Positions 17,657-26,861 are shown, numbered from the stretch's first letter. The stretch: DNA of 64,000 nt from Falsibacillus albus (GCF_003668575.1 NZ_RCVZ01000014.1:1-64000); one strand, 5' to 3'. Made by a program: numbers and translations. The notes: generated from the sequence alone by a model not told the origin.

Positions 17657-18526
17657 ATGAAAATTCATTGTATCGCAACAGACATGGATGGAACCCTGTT
17701 AAACTCTAAGCAAAAAGTGAGCGAAGCAAATAAACGTGCGATCATGGAAGCGAAAGAAAAAGGAATTCAAGTAATCGTTGCAACGGGAAGGTCTTATTCG
17801 GAAGCCCGTTTTCCTCTTGATGAAGCAGAAATAGAGTGTCCGATCATCTGCGTCAATGGAGCAGAGATACGGGATGAAAAAGGCGGCATCACCCATACAA
17901 CCGGAATGGATTCTGCCATTTCTGCAGAAGTGGCCAATAAACTGCGGGATAAAGGGATCTATTTCGAAGTTTATACGAATCAAGGAACTTATACAGAGGA
18001 TTATGAAAAAGGGATTGATATCATCATCGACATCTTTCAATCATCCAATCCACAGGTAAGTGAACATAAAATCAGGGAAGCGGCCAAAGAACGGTTTTCT
18101 AAAGGGCACATTAGCGTCATTGAGGATTATGAACAAATCTTCCATGAATCTTCCATGATTATATATAAGTTTTTGGCCTTTTCCTTTGATGACGATGCCT
18201 TGAGCTCTGCAAAGGAATTGCTGGATCAGGTGGAAGGCATTGCGGTCAGCTCTTCGGGTAGGGAGAACTTGGAAATCACCAATGTCCATGCCCAAAAAGG
18301 AATCGCCCTGGAACAGTTTACAAAAGAACAAGGCCTGGATATGTCTAAAACAATGGCCATTGGAGATAACTTTAATGATCTATCGATGATGAAAAAAGTC
18401 GGCCGTCCAGTTGCCATGGGGAATGCAGCTGAAGGAATAAAAGAATTCTGTGAATTCCATTCGGCGACCAATGAAGAAGATGGAGTAGCGAAAGCCATAT
18501 TCGAAGTCTTGAAAATCAACGTATAA
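17657..18526 (+). CDS. HAD superfamily Cof-type phosphatase
   Basis: Cytoplasmic hydrolase of 289 residues in the HAD-IIB (Cof) group. Motif I is DMDGTLLNS (nucleophile Asp near residue 9). Motif II is the Thr in VATGRS, and motif IV is IGDNFNDLSMM. The cap domain lies in the middle. ATG 17657 follows GAAGAAGGTG. Family members act on sugar phosphates, FMN or PLP; the substrate cannot be read here. Confidence 0.88.
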   Translation: MKIHCIATDMDGTLLNSKQKVSEANKRAIMEAKEKGIQVIVATGRSYSEARFPLDEAEIECPIICVNGAEIRDEKGGITHTTGMDSAISAEVANKLRDKGIYFEVYTNQGTYTEDYEKGIDIIIDIFQSSNPQVSEHKIREAAKERFSKGHISVIEDYEQIFHESSMIIYKFLAFSFDDDALSSAKELLDQVEGIAVSSSGRENLEITNVHAQKGIALEQFTKEQGLDMSKTMAIGDNFNDLSMMKKVGRPVAMGNAAEGIKEFCEFHSATNEEDGVAKAIFEVLKINV

Positions 18527-18552
18527 AAAGAGAGTGAAAGGTCGTTATTCAT

Positions 18553-19650
18553 GTGCAAAAAAATCTCCTTCCTATGACATTGGCGGTCATTCTACTGTAC
18601 AGCTGCAGTCAGCAATCTGACCCGGATCATAAGATTCCTGCCAAAGTAGTAAGCAGGATTACGGAGGTCAAAAGTGAAGTCATAGCAGATCATTTATCGA
18701 CTCCATGGTCGATCGACAACACCGATGGAATATTTTATATTTCCGAAAGGACCGGTTCGATTGCCAGAATAGAGAATGGACAAGTCCGGCACGAGCAGGT
18801 GAATATGGAAAAAAAGCTGTCCAATTCTCCGGAAGCAGGATTGCTTGGGTTTGTCCTTCACCCGAAATTTCTAAAAAATGGCCAGGCATATGCTTATTAT
18901 ACGTATGCCGAACCAAATGGGACAGAATATAACAGAATTGTGCTCCTGCAGCATGACGGTCGATCATGGAAGGAGAGCAAGGTGCTCGTCGACCGCATAC
19001 CAAGCGGGACCTATCACCATGGTGGCAGGCTGAAAATCGGTCCTGATGGAAAGATATATGCGACGGTAGGGGATGCGACCATTCCTGAATTGGCCCAAGA
19101 AAAAACATCTTTAGCAGGAAAGATCCTCAGGTTGAATCTCGATGGAACGATTCCTGCTGATAATCCGGATCCACGATCCTATATGTATTCTTACGGCCAC
19201 CGGAATCCTCAAGGTTTGGCATGGGATGAAAAAGGGGATTTATTCAGCACGGAGCATGGCCCCCAAGGACATGATGAAATCAATTCTATCCGAAAAGGCC
19301 AAAATTACGGGTGGCCAGTCATTGTCGGCAAGGAAAAGAGGGAAGGGCTGATTTCTCCTTTATATGAGTCCGGTCCGCCACCTTCCATTGCGCCATCAGG
19401 TGCTGCTTATGCGGAAGACAAATTGTTCTTTGCCACGCTGGCAGGAGAAAGCATCAAAATGTATAACATAGATACGGGGGAGGTCACGACTGTTTTAACA
19501 GGGTTTGGCCGTATCCGTGATGTTTGGATTGATAAAGATCAGCTTTATTTCGTTACGAACAATACAGATGGGAGAGGCAGCCCCGCTCCAGATGATGATA
19601 AGCTCGTCCGTGTACCGTTTGCGGCATTGATCGAACAGGAAGCGAAATAG
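18553..19650 (+). CDS. PQQ-dependent sugar dehydrogenase family lipoprotein
   Basis: Predicted beta-propeller protein of 365 residues in the glucose/sorbosone dehydrogenase family. The leader MQKNLLPMTLAVILLYSC ends in a lipobox-like LYSC (C18), so it is probably an outer-face lipoprotein. The motifs STPWSID, HHGGRLKIGPDGKIY and GHRNPQGLAWD are typical. The start is GTG 18553; the ATG two bases upstream runs into a stop after eight codons. Cofactor and sugar are inferred from the family only. Confidence 0.87.
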   Translation: MQKNLLPMTLAVILLYSCSQQSDPDHKIPAKVVSRITEVKSEVIADHLSTPWSIDNTDGIFYISERTGSIARIENGQVRHEQVNMEKKLSNSPEAGLLGFVLHPKFLKNGQAYAYYTYAEPNGTEYNRIVLLQHDGRSWKESKVLVDRIPSGTYHHGGRLKIGPDGKIYATVGDATIPELAQEKTSLAGKILRLNLDGTIPADNPDPRSYMYSYGHRNPQGLAWDEKGDLFSTEHGPQGHDEINSIRKGQNYGWPVIVGKEKREGLISPLYESGPPPSIAPSGAAYAEDKLFFATLAGESIKMYNIDTGEVTTVLTGFGRIRDVWIDKDQLYFVTNNTDGRGSPAPDDDKLVRVPFAALIEQEAK

Positions 19651-19769
19651 TGTAGAAGACCACTGAGTATGAAAAGTGAGAAGTAGGGAGGCTCACTTTC
19701 AAGGGGTGTTTGCTCGAAGCAGACATGACTGTATTTTTGGGGGATTGGTCATCAAACGATGTCATTGAT

Positions 19770-20060
19770 GCCCGATATGGCCGTATTTTGAAGAAAGCGG
19801 TCACCAATCTGCGCCATTGGAGCCCGATATGGCCGTATTCCGAGGAAAGCGGTCACCAATCTGCGCCATTGGTGCCCGGCATGGCCGTATTCCGAGGAAA
19901 GCGGTCACCAATCTGCGCCATTGGAGCCCGATATGGCCGTATTCCGAGGAAAGTGGTCACCAATCTGCGCCATTGGAGCCCGACATGACCATATTTAGAA
20001 GGAAGTGGTCACCAACCTGCGCCATTGGAGCCCGACATGGCCGTATCTCAATGAAAGCGA
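19770..20060. repeat. Tandem array, six units of 52 nt
   Basis: Units begin at 19770, 19822, 19874, 19926, 19978 and 20030 (the last is partial), with an exact 52-nt period. Each carries GGTCACCA followed by a small hairpin CCAAT-N7-ATTGG. Because 52 is not a multiple of 3 and the units contain no stops, an open frame (19710-19988) runs across them by chance. It sits in the 497-nt gap between convergent genes. Confidence 0.9.
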
Positions 20061-20098
20061 GCAACTTGCAGCGGAAACCAATATTACTCAAATATCAA

Positions 20099-20148
20099 AA
20101 AAAGAGCCGTTCCATCAAGTGCCAGGCACTGAAGGAACGGCTCTTTTT
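20099..20148 (-). terminator. Terminator of the tetR gene
   Basis: A stem of AAAAAGAGCCGTTCC with GGAACGGCTCTTTTT has the inner palindrome GTGCC-A-GGCAC near its top. The 3' arm overlaps the tetR stop codon. Confidence 0.88.
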
Positions 20149-20795
20149 TACTCTGCATTGATTCCATTCATGATGAAGGAAATCATGCGGTTGATTTCTT
20201 GCTCATCGTCCCAGTCGAAATCAGGGGCTATCATATACCTGGCCATAAGGTAGCCGATTACGGTCGATCCGATCAATCGAAGGGAAGATTCGGCCGGCAT
20301 CTTTTTGATTTGCCCTTTTGCCTGATAATGTTCGAAGACAATGGTGAAGCGGTCAAAAATTTTCTTTCCGATATTCTTCATGAACTGTTCTTTTAATTCA
20401 GGGTGAAAAGGGATTTCCTGAATTAAAATTTTGATCATGGTCATATTATCCTTTGCAAACTTGCGGCGATTCTCGATGACCGCACGCAAGAAATCTTCAA
20501 ATCTATCATAGTCTGTGTTTAATACTTTGCTGATGTCATTGATGATGAAAGGGGCAATCAGCTTGGTCATCGTCGGTGCTACGATTGAAAGAAGCAGTTC
20601 TTTTTTTGTTTTATAATGGCGGAAGATTGTCCCTTCGGCCACACCTGCTTTTTTGGCGATTTCATTGGTTGATGTTGAGGCATAGCCTTTTTCTGAAAAG
20701 ATCTCGACGGCCGCCTCCAATATTTTCTTTTGCTTCTCTGTGACCTGCTCCTGGTCATCCAATAATAAATCCAATATATTATGATCTTCAGGCAT
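20148..20795 (-). CDS. TetR/AcrR family regulator of the adjacent ABC exporter
   Basis: Regulator of 215 residues. The helix-turn-helix lies near residues 40-65 (TSTNEIAKKAGVAEGTIFRHYKTKKEL), followed by an all-helical ligand domain. It is the last gene of an ATPase-permease-regulator set on one strand, 118 nt after the permease. Two identical operators (22693-22710 and 22742-22759) in front of the ATPase gene are the obvious targets. The inducer is unknown. B. subtilis YhgD is a similar protein. Confidence 0.88.
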   Translation of the reverse strand: MPEDHNILDLLLDDQEQVTEKQKKILEAAVEIFSEKGYASTSTNEIAKKAGVAEGTIFRHYKTKKELLLSIVAPTMTKLIAPFIINDISKVLNTDYDRFEDFLRAVIENRRKFAKDNMTMIKILIQEIPFHPELKEQFMKNIGKKIFDRFTIVFEHYQAKGQIKKMPAESSLRLIGSTVIGYLMARYMIAPDFDWDDEQEINRMISFIMNGINAE

Positions 20796-20913
20796 GTATA
20801 TCTCCTCGTTCTGTTAGGCTGTTTTCACCGCTGTCCTTACACAGGCAGCCTTTTCTACCTTCATTGTACTACATCCTGCACTGCGAACCTAATCCATTCA
20901 TAACGGGATAGTG

Positions 20914-21936
20914 CTACACTTTTCGGTATGTTTTTAAAGCAGCGATATTTAATAAAATGAACAAGATCGAAAAGCCTGCCAATATCAATATGTCGTACGA
21001 AATATCTCCGACAGAGAACCCCCTGATCATAATATTTTTAAGGGCATCTGCTGCATAATAGAGCGGGGTGATTGGCCCGATCCAGCTAAGCCAATCCGAA
21101 ATCGTATCCAGGTTGAACAACCCCGAGAAAAACACTTGGGGAACGACGACCAATGGGATGAACTGCATCATCTGCAATTCATTGCGGGCAAATGCAGAGA
21201 GCAGGATCCCCAATGTCAATGCCGTAAAGGAAAGAAGGAGGATGATGAGCAGCACATTGAAAAAGCTGCCGACCATCATCATCTTCAATACGTAAATCGC
21301 ATACCAAGAAATGAGGGTTGCCTGAACAATCGTAAATACACCGAATCCCAATACATAACTGATGACCATTTCCCATATGCGCAGCGGGCTTGCCAAAAGT
21401 CTTTCAAGAGTTCCTGAAGTCCGTTCACGAAGGAAAGACACCCCACTGATCAAAAACACGAAGAAAAAGCAAAAAAATCCGAGAAGTACGGGACCAAATG
21501 AATCAAACTGTCCCATATCCTTGCTTCCATATACATAGTCGATCTTCAGCTTAGGTGCTGCAGCTGTGCCGCTTTGGGATGAAGCGAGCGCTTCTTGTGC
21601 TTTTTTCATCACGAGCTGATTGACCGTTGGATCGCTTCCTTCCACGACAAGCTTCGGTTTTTGATCAAGTTGCACAAAGCCATCCAGCTTTCCATCTTTC
21701 ACAGCCTTTCGAGCTTTTGCTTCAGAATCATATACCTTGAAGTCATCATGCTTTATCATCTTTTCCTGCTGGGGCTGGGAAAAGACCATTCCAACCTTCG
21801 GATCATACTTATCGCTGTCAAAAACAAGCCATAACATGGTTAATATCAATAGCGGCGCCAATAGGATCAGTGCCAGGGTTCTTTTATCCCGGATGACTTG
21901 TTGGATGATCCTCAATACAAATGCACTAATTCTCAA
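20914..21936 (-). CDS. ABC-2 type exporter permease
   Basis: Membrane subunit of 340 residues. It has one N-terminal helix, a large outer domain (about 45-165) and five to six C-terminal helices. The ABC-2 signature region LRERTSGTLERLLASPLR is near residue 200. TTG 21936 is chosen because GGAGG lies 8 nt before it; the gene then overlaps the ATPase end by 11 nt, typical of coupling. The TTG at 21951 is inside the ribosome site. It likely exports a drug or lipophilic compound. Confidence 0.85.
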   Translation of the reverse strand: MRISAFVLRIIQQVIRDKRTLALILLAPLLILTMLWLVFDSDKYDPKVGMVFSQPQQEKMIKHDDFKVYDSEAKARKAVKDGKLDGFVQLDQKPKLVVEGSDPTVNQLVMKKAQEALASSQSGTAAAPKLKIDYVYGSKDMGQFDSFGPVLLGFFCFFFVFLISGVSFLRERTSGTLERLLASPLRIWEMVISYVLGFGVFTIVQATLISWYAIYVLKMMMVGSFFNVLLIILLLSFTALTLGILLSAFARNELQMMQFIPLVVVPQVFFSGLFNLDTISDWLSWIGPITPLYYAADALKNIMIRGFSVGDISYDILILAGFSILFILLNIAALKTYRKV

Positions 21937-22657
21937 TTTGAACACCTCCAACTGTTAAGAAGACTTCTTCAATTGAAGCAACTCCATGTTTTTCTTTGAT
22001 ATTACGGGGTGAATCGTTGGCGATCAGCAGCCCATCCCGAATCAACCCCAATTTATCACAGCGTTCAGCCTCATCCATGACATGGGTCGTGACGAAAATC
22101 GCCGTGCCTTCTTTTTTCAATTGCTGGAATTGATCCCAGATGCTTTTGCGAAGGACGGGATCGATTCCTACTGTAGGTTCATCAAGAATCAGCAGTTTTG
22201 GCTGATGCAGCAGGGCGATGGCCAATGATAGTCTTCTTTTCATGCCGCCGGAGTATTGCAGGATTGTCTTGTGGAGATCGTTTTGCAAACCGACAATTTC
22301 CATGACAGATTGGATCCGGTCCTTTTTCGCTTTACCTTTTAATCCATATAGGGCAGCAAAAAATTCTAAGTTTTCCTTAGCGGTCAAATCGGTATAAAGC
22401 GCATCTGATTGTGCCATATAACCGATGTCGATGAGCGGAGTGATGGATGGCATTTGAGTGTTGTTCACAATCATTTCGCCGGAGGCTGCCTTTTCAAGCC
22501 CCATCATCATTTTGACCAGCGTTGTTTTTCCCGATCCAGATGGCCCAAGAAGACCGTAGATTTCACCTTCCTGGACCTCAAGCGAAATGTCTTTCAACAC
22601 CTCATGCGATCCAAAGCTTTTGGAAACGTTTTTTGCATTCACTCTAATTTGCTTCAT
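21926..22657 (-). CDS. ABC exporter ATP-binding protein
   Basis: ATPase of 243 residues. The Walker A motif GPSGSGKTTLVKM is near residue 40, the signature YSGGMKRRLSLA is near 135, and Walker B LLILDEPTVGIDP follows. ATG 22657 follows GTAGGAG by about 10 nt and gives MKQIRVNAKNVSKSFG. A longer frame reaches 22705 but enters the operator. It is the first gene of the TetR-controlled operon. Confidence 0.9.
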   Translation of the reverse strand: MKQIRVNAKNVSKSFGSHEVLKDISLEVQEGEIYGLLGPSGSGKTTLVKMMMGLEKAASGEMIVNNTQMPSITPLIDIGYMAQSDALYTDLTAKENLEFFAALYGLKGKAKKDRIQSVMEIVGLQNDLHKTILQYSGGMKRRLSLAIALLHQPKLLILDEPTVGIDPVLRKSIWDQFQQLKKEGTAIFVTTHVMDEAERCDKLGLIRDGLLIANDSPRNIKEKHGVASIEEVFLTVGGVQIEN

Positions 22658-22692
22658 AGATTTCACGCTCCTACGTGAATGAGATTTTAAGT

Positions 22693-22759
22693 AGTGAGTA
22701 ATCACTCATTTTTAGGATAACGGTTCTGGGTGCATTTGTAAAGTGAGTAATCACTCATT
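22693..22759 (-). promoter_or_regulatory. Promoter with twin TetR operators
   Basis: The identical 18-mer AGTGAGTAATCACTCATT occurs at 22693-22710 and 22742-22759; its arms TGAGT and ACTCA are palindromic. Between them, on the minus strand, are TTTACA (22737-22742) and TATCCT (22714-22719) with a 17-nt spacer. The operators therefore bracket the promoter of the ATPase gene. Confidence 0.8.
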
Positions 22760-22808
22760 AATTCGACAAAATAAAGGGAGCTTACAAAAGCAAGCTCCAC
22801 AGTCTGGT

Positions 22809-23492
22809 TTATTTTACTTGATCGTTTTCCCATTGATAGTCCCAGAAGCGTTCATATTGGAACCTTTTCATCACTTCGGGATCTTTTTTGAGCCATTTTT
22901 CTTCCATTTCCGCAAGCATCCATGCTGTTTGCGAGTTATGGGCTTTCATGGCATCCAGCTTCGTGTCCAACACATGGCTGATGTCATTCACGACGTTCGG
23001 TGCGCCCAATTCTTCTTCACAGCCTTTGGAAAATGCGACGCAGTGAAGCTTTGGCCGTTTGTCTTCTTGTATTTTCCTGACGGCTCTAACGACTGCACGG
23101 GCGGTCGCTTCATGGTCAGGATGGACGGAATAGTTGGGATAGAAGGTGATGACGAGTGATGGATCAAGCTCTTCAATCATATCGGACACCATGTTGGTCA
23201 ACTTTTCATCATCTTCGAATTCGACTGTCTTGTCGCGCAGTCCCATCATGCGGAGATCTTGGATACCCATGACCTCAGCTGCCTTCAATAATTCTTTCTT
23301 TCTGATTTTCGGAAGGGATTCCCTTGTGGCGAAAGGGGGATTGCCCAAATTCCTTCCCATCTCTCCCAGGGTCAAACAAGCATATGTGACAGGCGTTCCG
23401 TGTTTCACATGCGTGGCAATCGTCCCGGACACTCCGAAGGCTTCATCATCGGGGTGGGGGAAAACGACTAGTACTTGACGTTCTTTCTCCAT
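22809..23492 (-). CDS. bshB2: Bacillithiol biosynthesis deacetylase BshB2
   Basis: Zinc-dependent deacetylase of 227 residues in the PIG-L/LmbE family. It removes acetyl from GlcNAc-malate during bacillithiol synthesis, overlapping with BshB1. The zinc motif PHPDDEAFG is at residues 12-20 and HPDH lies near 123. ATG 23492 follows AAAGGAG. The usual partner yojF is upstream on the same strand, but 607 nt of repeats now separate them. Confidence 0.92.
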   Translation of the reverse strand: MEKERQVLVVFPHPDDEAFGVSGTIATHVKHGTPVTYACLTLGEMGRNLGNPPFATRESLPKIRKKELLKAAEVMGIQDLRMMGLRDKTVEFEDDEKLTNMVSDMIEELDPSLVITFYPNYSVHPDHEATARAVVRAVRKIQEDKRPKLHCVAFSKGCEEELGAPNVVNDISHVLDTKLDAMKAHNSQTAWMLAEMEEKWLKKDPEVMKRFQYERFWDYQWENDQVK

Positions 23493-23526
23493 AACATCTT
23501 GCTCCTTTCTGATTGTATTATTTTTT

Positions 23527-23572
23527 GTTGATTTCCGGTGCGTAGGAACTCACACCTTACGCTCCATCAAAA
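23527..23572. repeat. Minimal family A copy
   Basis: Only the two middle arms remain: GTTGATTTCCG and ACGCTCCATCAA, with about 22 nt between them. Confidence 0.55.
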
Positions 23573-23609
23573 CATTAATCGCTTATCATTTTTATTAAAA
23601 AGACGGCTG

Positions 23610-23870
23610 TTTTTGTAAATTCATTGCTATTCATCAAAGGTTGTGTAAGGTTGATTTTCACTGCAGGATGAGCGCTTTCCGAGGGGCCTCATACGAAGTG
23701 AGGTCGTTCGATGTTGACACACGACGAGCCGAACTTAATCGAAAAAATCCGCCTTACCTCTCCTCGCTTCGCTGCGGGGTCTCACTTGTCTAGCCCCTAG
23801 GCAAAGCCCTGCAGCCTTTCCACCTGGCCCGCTGTCCCTCGGGAGTCTCGCACCTTCCGCTCCAATCAAC
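23610..23870. repeat. Family A repeat, long copy in reverse orientation
   Basis: Contains the outer arm GTAAATTCATTGCTATTCAT, the middle arm GGTTGATTTTCACTGCAGG, the inner TCGTTCGATGTTG ... GAACTTAATCGAA module, GCGGGGTCTCAC, and an extra insert of about 45 nt before ACCTGGCCCGC. It ends TTCCGCTCCAATCAAC. Confidence 0.8.
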
Positions 23871-23904
23871 AACATAGAAAGGATGGTTGATAAAAACCAA
23901 CAAT

Positions 23905-24103
23905 CTTTTTTCGAATCGGCTCTGATCCAGCCGGTTCCGCTTTTCTATTGTCCATCTCCACCGGCTAGAGGCTGTGAGATTTCCCTCAGCACGCTTACGA
24001 TAAGTCATCCTCGGTTCGCCTGAGGCTCATCGTGATTCCTTTATCTCGCGGTGCTTCAGTCCAATCTCTTCTCCTCTGATCCAGCCGGTTCCGCTTTTCT
24101 TAT
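23905..24103. repeat. Family B hairpin repeat
   Basis: On the minus strand, GAAAAGCGGAACCGGCTG opens the unit and CCTCTAGCCGGTGGAG closes it. Inside are GATAAAGGAA and GACTTATCGTA. The CCGGCT and AGCCGG arms pair, giving a long hairpin. It is close to the unit at 59348-59560. Together with the family A copies it fills the bshB2-yojF gap. Confidence 0.75.
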
Positions 24104-24447
24104 TCAAAAGGGGTTTGGCTGATTTCCAATGCTACGGCCAGTTTGCCGTCAAATCCGTGGCCAGCAAGTAGGAGGCGACCTTCTTCGTCTTCTTCAAAGT
24201 GGGTGAGGCCCTCTGCATAGATCCAGCCGATTTCAAGCTTCAATCCTGCCCGGAAAGGTCCATCGCCTACGATTTTTCCGTGCTCATAAGTAACCTGTGC
24301 GTTGCGAATATAGGCTCCTGCAGAGAAAAATTCTTCATTGAAGTGGGATGCATAAGCTCCGTTTGTCGTTTCCAAATGTATATAAACAGGTTTGCCTGCG
24401 AAACGGTCGATGTATGGTTGGACAGCGTCGATCGTAATTGGTTCCAT
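24100..24447 (-). CDS. yojF: YojF family protein (DUF1806)
   Basis: Cytoplasmic protein of 115 residues, matching the YojF family in length and in stretches such as GAYIRNAQVTYEHGKI and GPFRAGLKLEIGW. Its gene normally sits directly before bshB2, and a role linked to bacillithiol is inferred from that. ATG 24447 follows AAGGAGG; a longer frame to 24468 has no ribosome site. The end of the gene touches the family B repeat, which may provide the last codons. Confidence 0.85.
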   Translation of the reverse strand: MEPITIDAVQPYIDRFAGKPVYIHLETTNGAYASHFNEEFFSAGAYIRNAQVTYEHGKIVGDGPFRAGLKLEIGWIYAEGLTHFEEDEEGRLLLAGHGFDGKLAVALEISQTPFE

Positions 24448-24556
24448 CTGTTGTTCCTCCTTTATCAAACGAAATCATATCGAATTTATAATATATCTTA
24501 CTAAACTTCACATCTGATTGCTAAAAGTATGTTTTGGATCGGCAGAATTCATAAAT

Positions 24557-24590
24557 AAAAGGCTGTCCCATTCCTTCAGGACAACCTTTT
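24557..24590 (-). terminator. Terminator of pdxK
   Basis: AAAAGGCTGTCC pairs with GGACAACCTTTT with one mismatch. Read on the minus strand it follows the pdxK stop. Confidence 0.7.
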
Positions 24591-24616
24591 GGATGTTATT
24601 TATCTTTCCCCAATTG

Positions 24617-25426
24617 CTATTCTTGCATGCGGTTGTATGCGCCGTGCATGACTGGACCTACATATTCATTCAATGGAAACCCATGTTGGATGGCAGCCGT
24701 AACAAAATTTTTCGCTTCTTTGACAGCGCCGTCAACAGTCAGGCCATTTGCCAAGTTGGCTGTAATGGCAGCTGCAAACGTACATCCTGCACCATGGTTG
24801 TTGGATGTATCCACTTTCTCTGCTTCCAAGATCGTGAATTCCTGTCCATCAAAGAATAAATCGATGGCCATATCATGCTGTAGCTGTTTACCGCCTTTGA
24901 TGACAACATTTTTGGCGCCAAGTTCGTGTATTTTTTTCGCTGCGGTTTTCATGTCGTCAATCGTTTTCAGGGGACCGTTTTGAGCCAATTGGCCAGCCTC
25001 GAATAAATTCGGTGTGACCACAAGTGCTCTCGGCAATAAAAATTCCCTCATCGCATCCGTTGTTTCAGGATGAAGGACTTCATTCTCACCTTTGCAGACC
25101 ATGACTGGATCGATGACGACTTTCTTCAGTCCGAATTCATCGATTTTGCGTGCGGCAAGTTCAATGATTTCAACCGTTCCGAGCATTCCCGTCTTCATCG
25201 CATCGATGTCAACGGAGAGAATCGTTTCCAATTGCGCTTCGACTGTGCTTGTTTCTTGTGGGAATACGTTATGATGCCAATGATTCTTTGGATCCATGGA
25301 AACAATGGTGGTCAATGCGGACATCCCGTAAACACCATGTTCCTGGAAGGTTTTTAAATCAGCTTGGATTCCCGCGCCTCCGCTTGAATCAGATCCTGCA
25401 ATCGTTAACACTTTTTTCATACTCAT
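24617..25426 (-). CDS. pdxK: Pyridoxal/pyridoxine kinase (ThiD-like)
   Basis: Ribokinase-fold kinase of 269 residues that phosphorylates pyridoxine, pyridoxal and pyridoxamine. The opening [21 protein letters not shown] is diagnostic for the ThiD/PdxK group. The anion-hole motif [10 protein letters not shown] lies near residue 212. The protein aligns by eye along its length with B. subtilis PdxK rather than ThiD, which is why the vitamin B6 role is preferred. GGAGG precedes ATG 25426 by 8 nt. It is a single gene. Confidence 0.9.
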   Translation of the reverse strand: MSMKKVLTIAGSDSSGGAGIQADLKTFQEHGVYGMSALTTIVSMDPKNHWHHNVFPQETSTVEAQLETILSVDIDAMKTGMLGTVEIIELAARKIDEFGLKKVVIDPVMVCKGENEVLHPETTDAMREFLLPRALVVTPNLFEAGQLAQNGPLKTIDDMKTAAKKIHELGAKNVVIKGGKQLQHDMAIDLFFDGQEFTILEAEKVDTSNNHGAGCTFAAAITANLANGLTVDGAVKEAKNFVTAAIQHGFPLNEYVGPVMHGAYNRMQE

Positions 25427-25554
25427 TTAAGTATCCTCCTTTATATGACTGTACATCTATCGGCAATTGTTTATCATTAGTATAAGCTCTTTTTTAAGGA
25501 TATCCGATTCCATAAATAATGACAAATCTTATATGAGTTTAGGAGGTGTTCCGT

Positions 25555-26208
25555 GTGAAGTTGTCAATGGTGATTACGGCAGGGGGGCAATCATCCAGGA
25601 TGGGAAGCAGGAAGGATCAGCTGTCCTTTCGTGGGAAATGCTTGCTGGATTTGTTAATTGATCGGTTTAAAAGTATTAGTTCCGAACTCATCATTGTGGC
25701 AAATGAACCGGTTGTAATGTTCGAGCCGATGATCAAGGTCATTGAGGATGTGGAATGTTTTAAAGGAAAAGGTCCACTGGCGGGCTTGTACAGCGGGATG
25801 ACGGAGGCTGTGAATGATTATATTGGTCTGATTGCCTGTGACATGCCATTTGCCTCAGCGGAGCTTGTTCAATTCATGGCAGCGAAAATGGAGGAGGAAC
25901 AGTTGGATGCGGTCGTTCCATCTTTCCAAAATAGGCTCCATCCACTGTTGGCGGTCTACCATCGAAGGATTGCAGAAAAAATCGAACAACTATTAAAAGA
26001 AGATCAACGCAGTATCAAGGCGCTACTGGCAGAGATCCACTATAAAAAAATTTCCCCTGATGAGCTTCCTGACTCGATTTCTCGAGAGATTGCGTCTATT
26101 CTATTTAATATGAACACGCCGGAGGATTATCACATGGCTAAAATGATGATGCAGAAAAAGGGGGATGAGCATGAATTATGTGATCACGACGGAACCAATC
26201 AGCATTGA
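25555..26208 (+). CDS. mobA: Molybdenum cofactor guanylyltransferase
   Basis: Nucleotidyltransferase of 217 residues that attaches GMP to molybdopterin. The GTP-binding motif ITAGGQSSRMGSRKD is at the N terminus, and KGPLAGLYSGM and ACDMPFAS follow. The start is GTG 25555, 6 nt after AGGAGGTG; the upstream ATG 25546 is inside that site. It overlaps moaE by 38 nt. First gene of a mobA-moaE-moaD unit. Confidence 0.9.
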   Translation: MKLSMVITAGGQSSRMGSRKDQLSFRGKCLLDLLIDRFKSISSELIIVANEPVVMFEPMIKVIEDVECFKGKGPLAGLYSGMTEAVNDYIGLIACDMPFASAELVQFMAAKMEEEQLDAVVPSFQNRLHPLLAVYHRRIAEKIEQLLKEDQRSIKALLAEIHYKKISPDELPDSISREIASILFNMNTPEDYHMAKMMMQKKGDEHELCDHDGTNQH

Positions 26209-26635
26209 AACGGTTGTTCAAAAAGTGGTTCGTCCTGAAGCAGGGGCCATTACGACTTTCATCGGCACTGTACGGGAAATGACGGCAGGAAAAAGGACAC
26301 TTTATTTGGAATATCAAGCGTATGCAGCGATGGCTGAAAAAATGCTGAGGCAAATTGGCGAAGAAATCAGCGATAAGTGGCCGGATGCGCGGACAGCCAT
26401 TTCGCACCGAATCGGCAGATTGGATATCACCGATATCGCGGTGGCAATTGCCATATCGACTCCGCATCGTGCCAGCGCGTATGAGGCAAACCGTTATGCA
26501 ATTGAAAGAATAAAAGAAATCGTCCCCATTTGGAAAAAGGAGCATTGGGAAAATGGAGAGGAATGGATCGGCAATCAACAAGGAACAAAAAGATATGAAT
26601 CTGGAAAACCTGAGGTGAACGAAGATGGAAATTAA
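26171..26635 (+). CDS. moaE: Molybdopterin synthase catalytic subunit
   Basis: Large subunit of molybdopterin synthase, 154 residues. With MoaD it adds two sulfurs to precursor Z. Family stretches are GAITTFIGTVREMTAGK, LEYQAYAAMAEKML and VAIAISTPHRASAYEA, and the catalytic lysine lies in the C-terminal part (KKEHWENGEEW). ATG 26171 is 6 nt from GGGGG; ATG 26165 abuts it. It overlaps mobA upstream and moaD downstream (11 nt). Confidence 0.93.
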   Translation: MNYVITTEPISIETVVQKVVRPEAGAITTFIGTVREMTAGKRTLYLEYQAYAAMAEKMLRQIGEEISDKWPDARTAISHRIGRLDITDIAVAIAISTPHRASAYEANRYAIERIKEIVPIWKKEHWENGEEWIGNQQGTKRYESGKPEVNEDGN

Positions 26636-26861
26636 AGTATTATTGTTTGCCCATCTACAGGAAGAAGCAGGGCAGGCAGAGCTAATTGTCGACTTGGACG
26701 GATCATCGGTGCAGGACTTATTGCAGCAATTGGGAGCTGTCTTTGAATTTTCTGGACTTTCACAAGCCATGGTCGCAGTCAACGAAGAATTTGCGGATGA
26801 CGCCACAATTTTGAATTCTGGCGACGTTGTGGCCCTTCTCCCACCTGTAAGCGGCGGATGA
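26625..26861 (+). CDS. moaD: Molybdopterin synthase sulfur carrier subunit
   Basis: Ubiquitin-like sulfur carrier of 78 residues. It ends in the required Gly-Gly (PPVSGG), which is adenylated by MoeB and then thiocarboxylated. It overlaps moaE by 11 nt. A family A repeat half begins right at its stop codon, so the stop may have been fixed by that insertion, but the Gly-Gly end is intact. Confidence 0.93.
   Translation: MEIKVLLFAHLQEEAGQAELIVDLDGSSVQDLLQQLGAVFEFSGLSQAMVAVNEEFADDATILNSGDVVALLPPVSGG

Noticed and set aside
19710-19988. Open frame of 92 codons through the 52-nt repeats as a repeat protein
   Set aside because: The period is not a multiple of three, so each unit is read in a different frame; no ribosome site is seen.
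19770-20060. Tandem array could be a CRISPR
   Set aside because: Units are contiguous with a constant 52-nt period and no unique spacers, and no cas gene is present.
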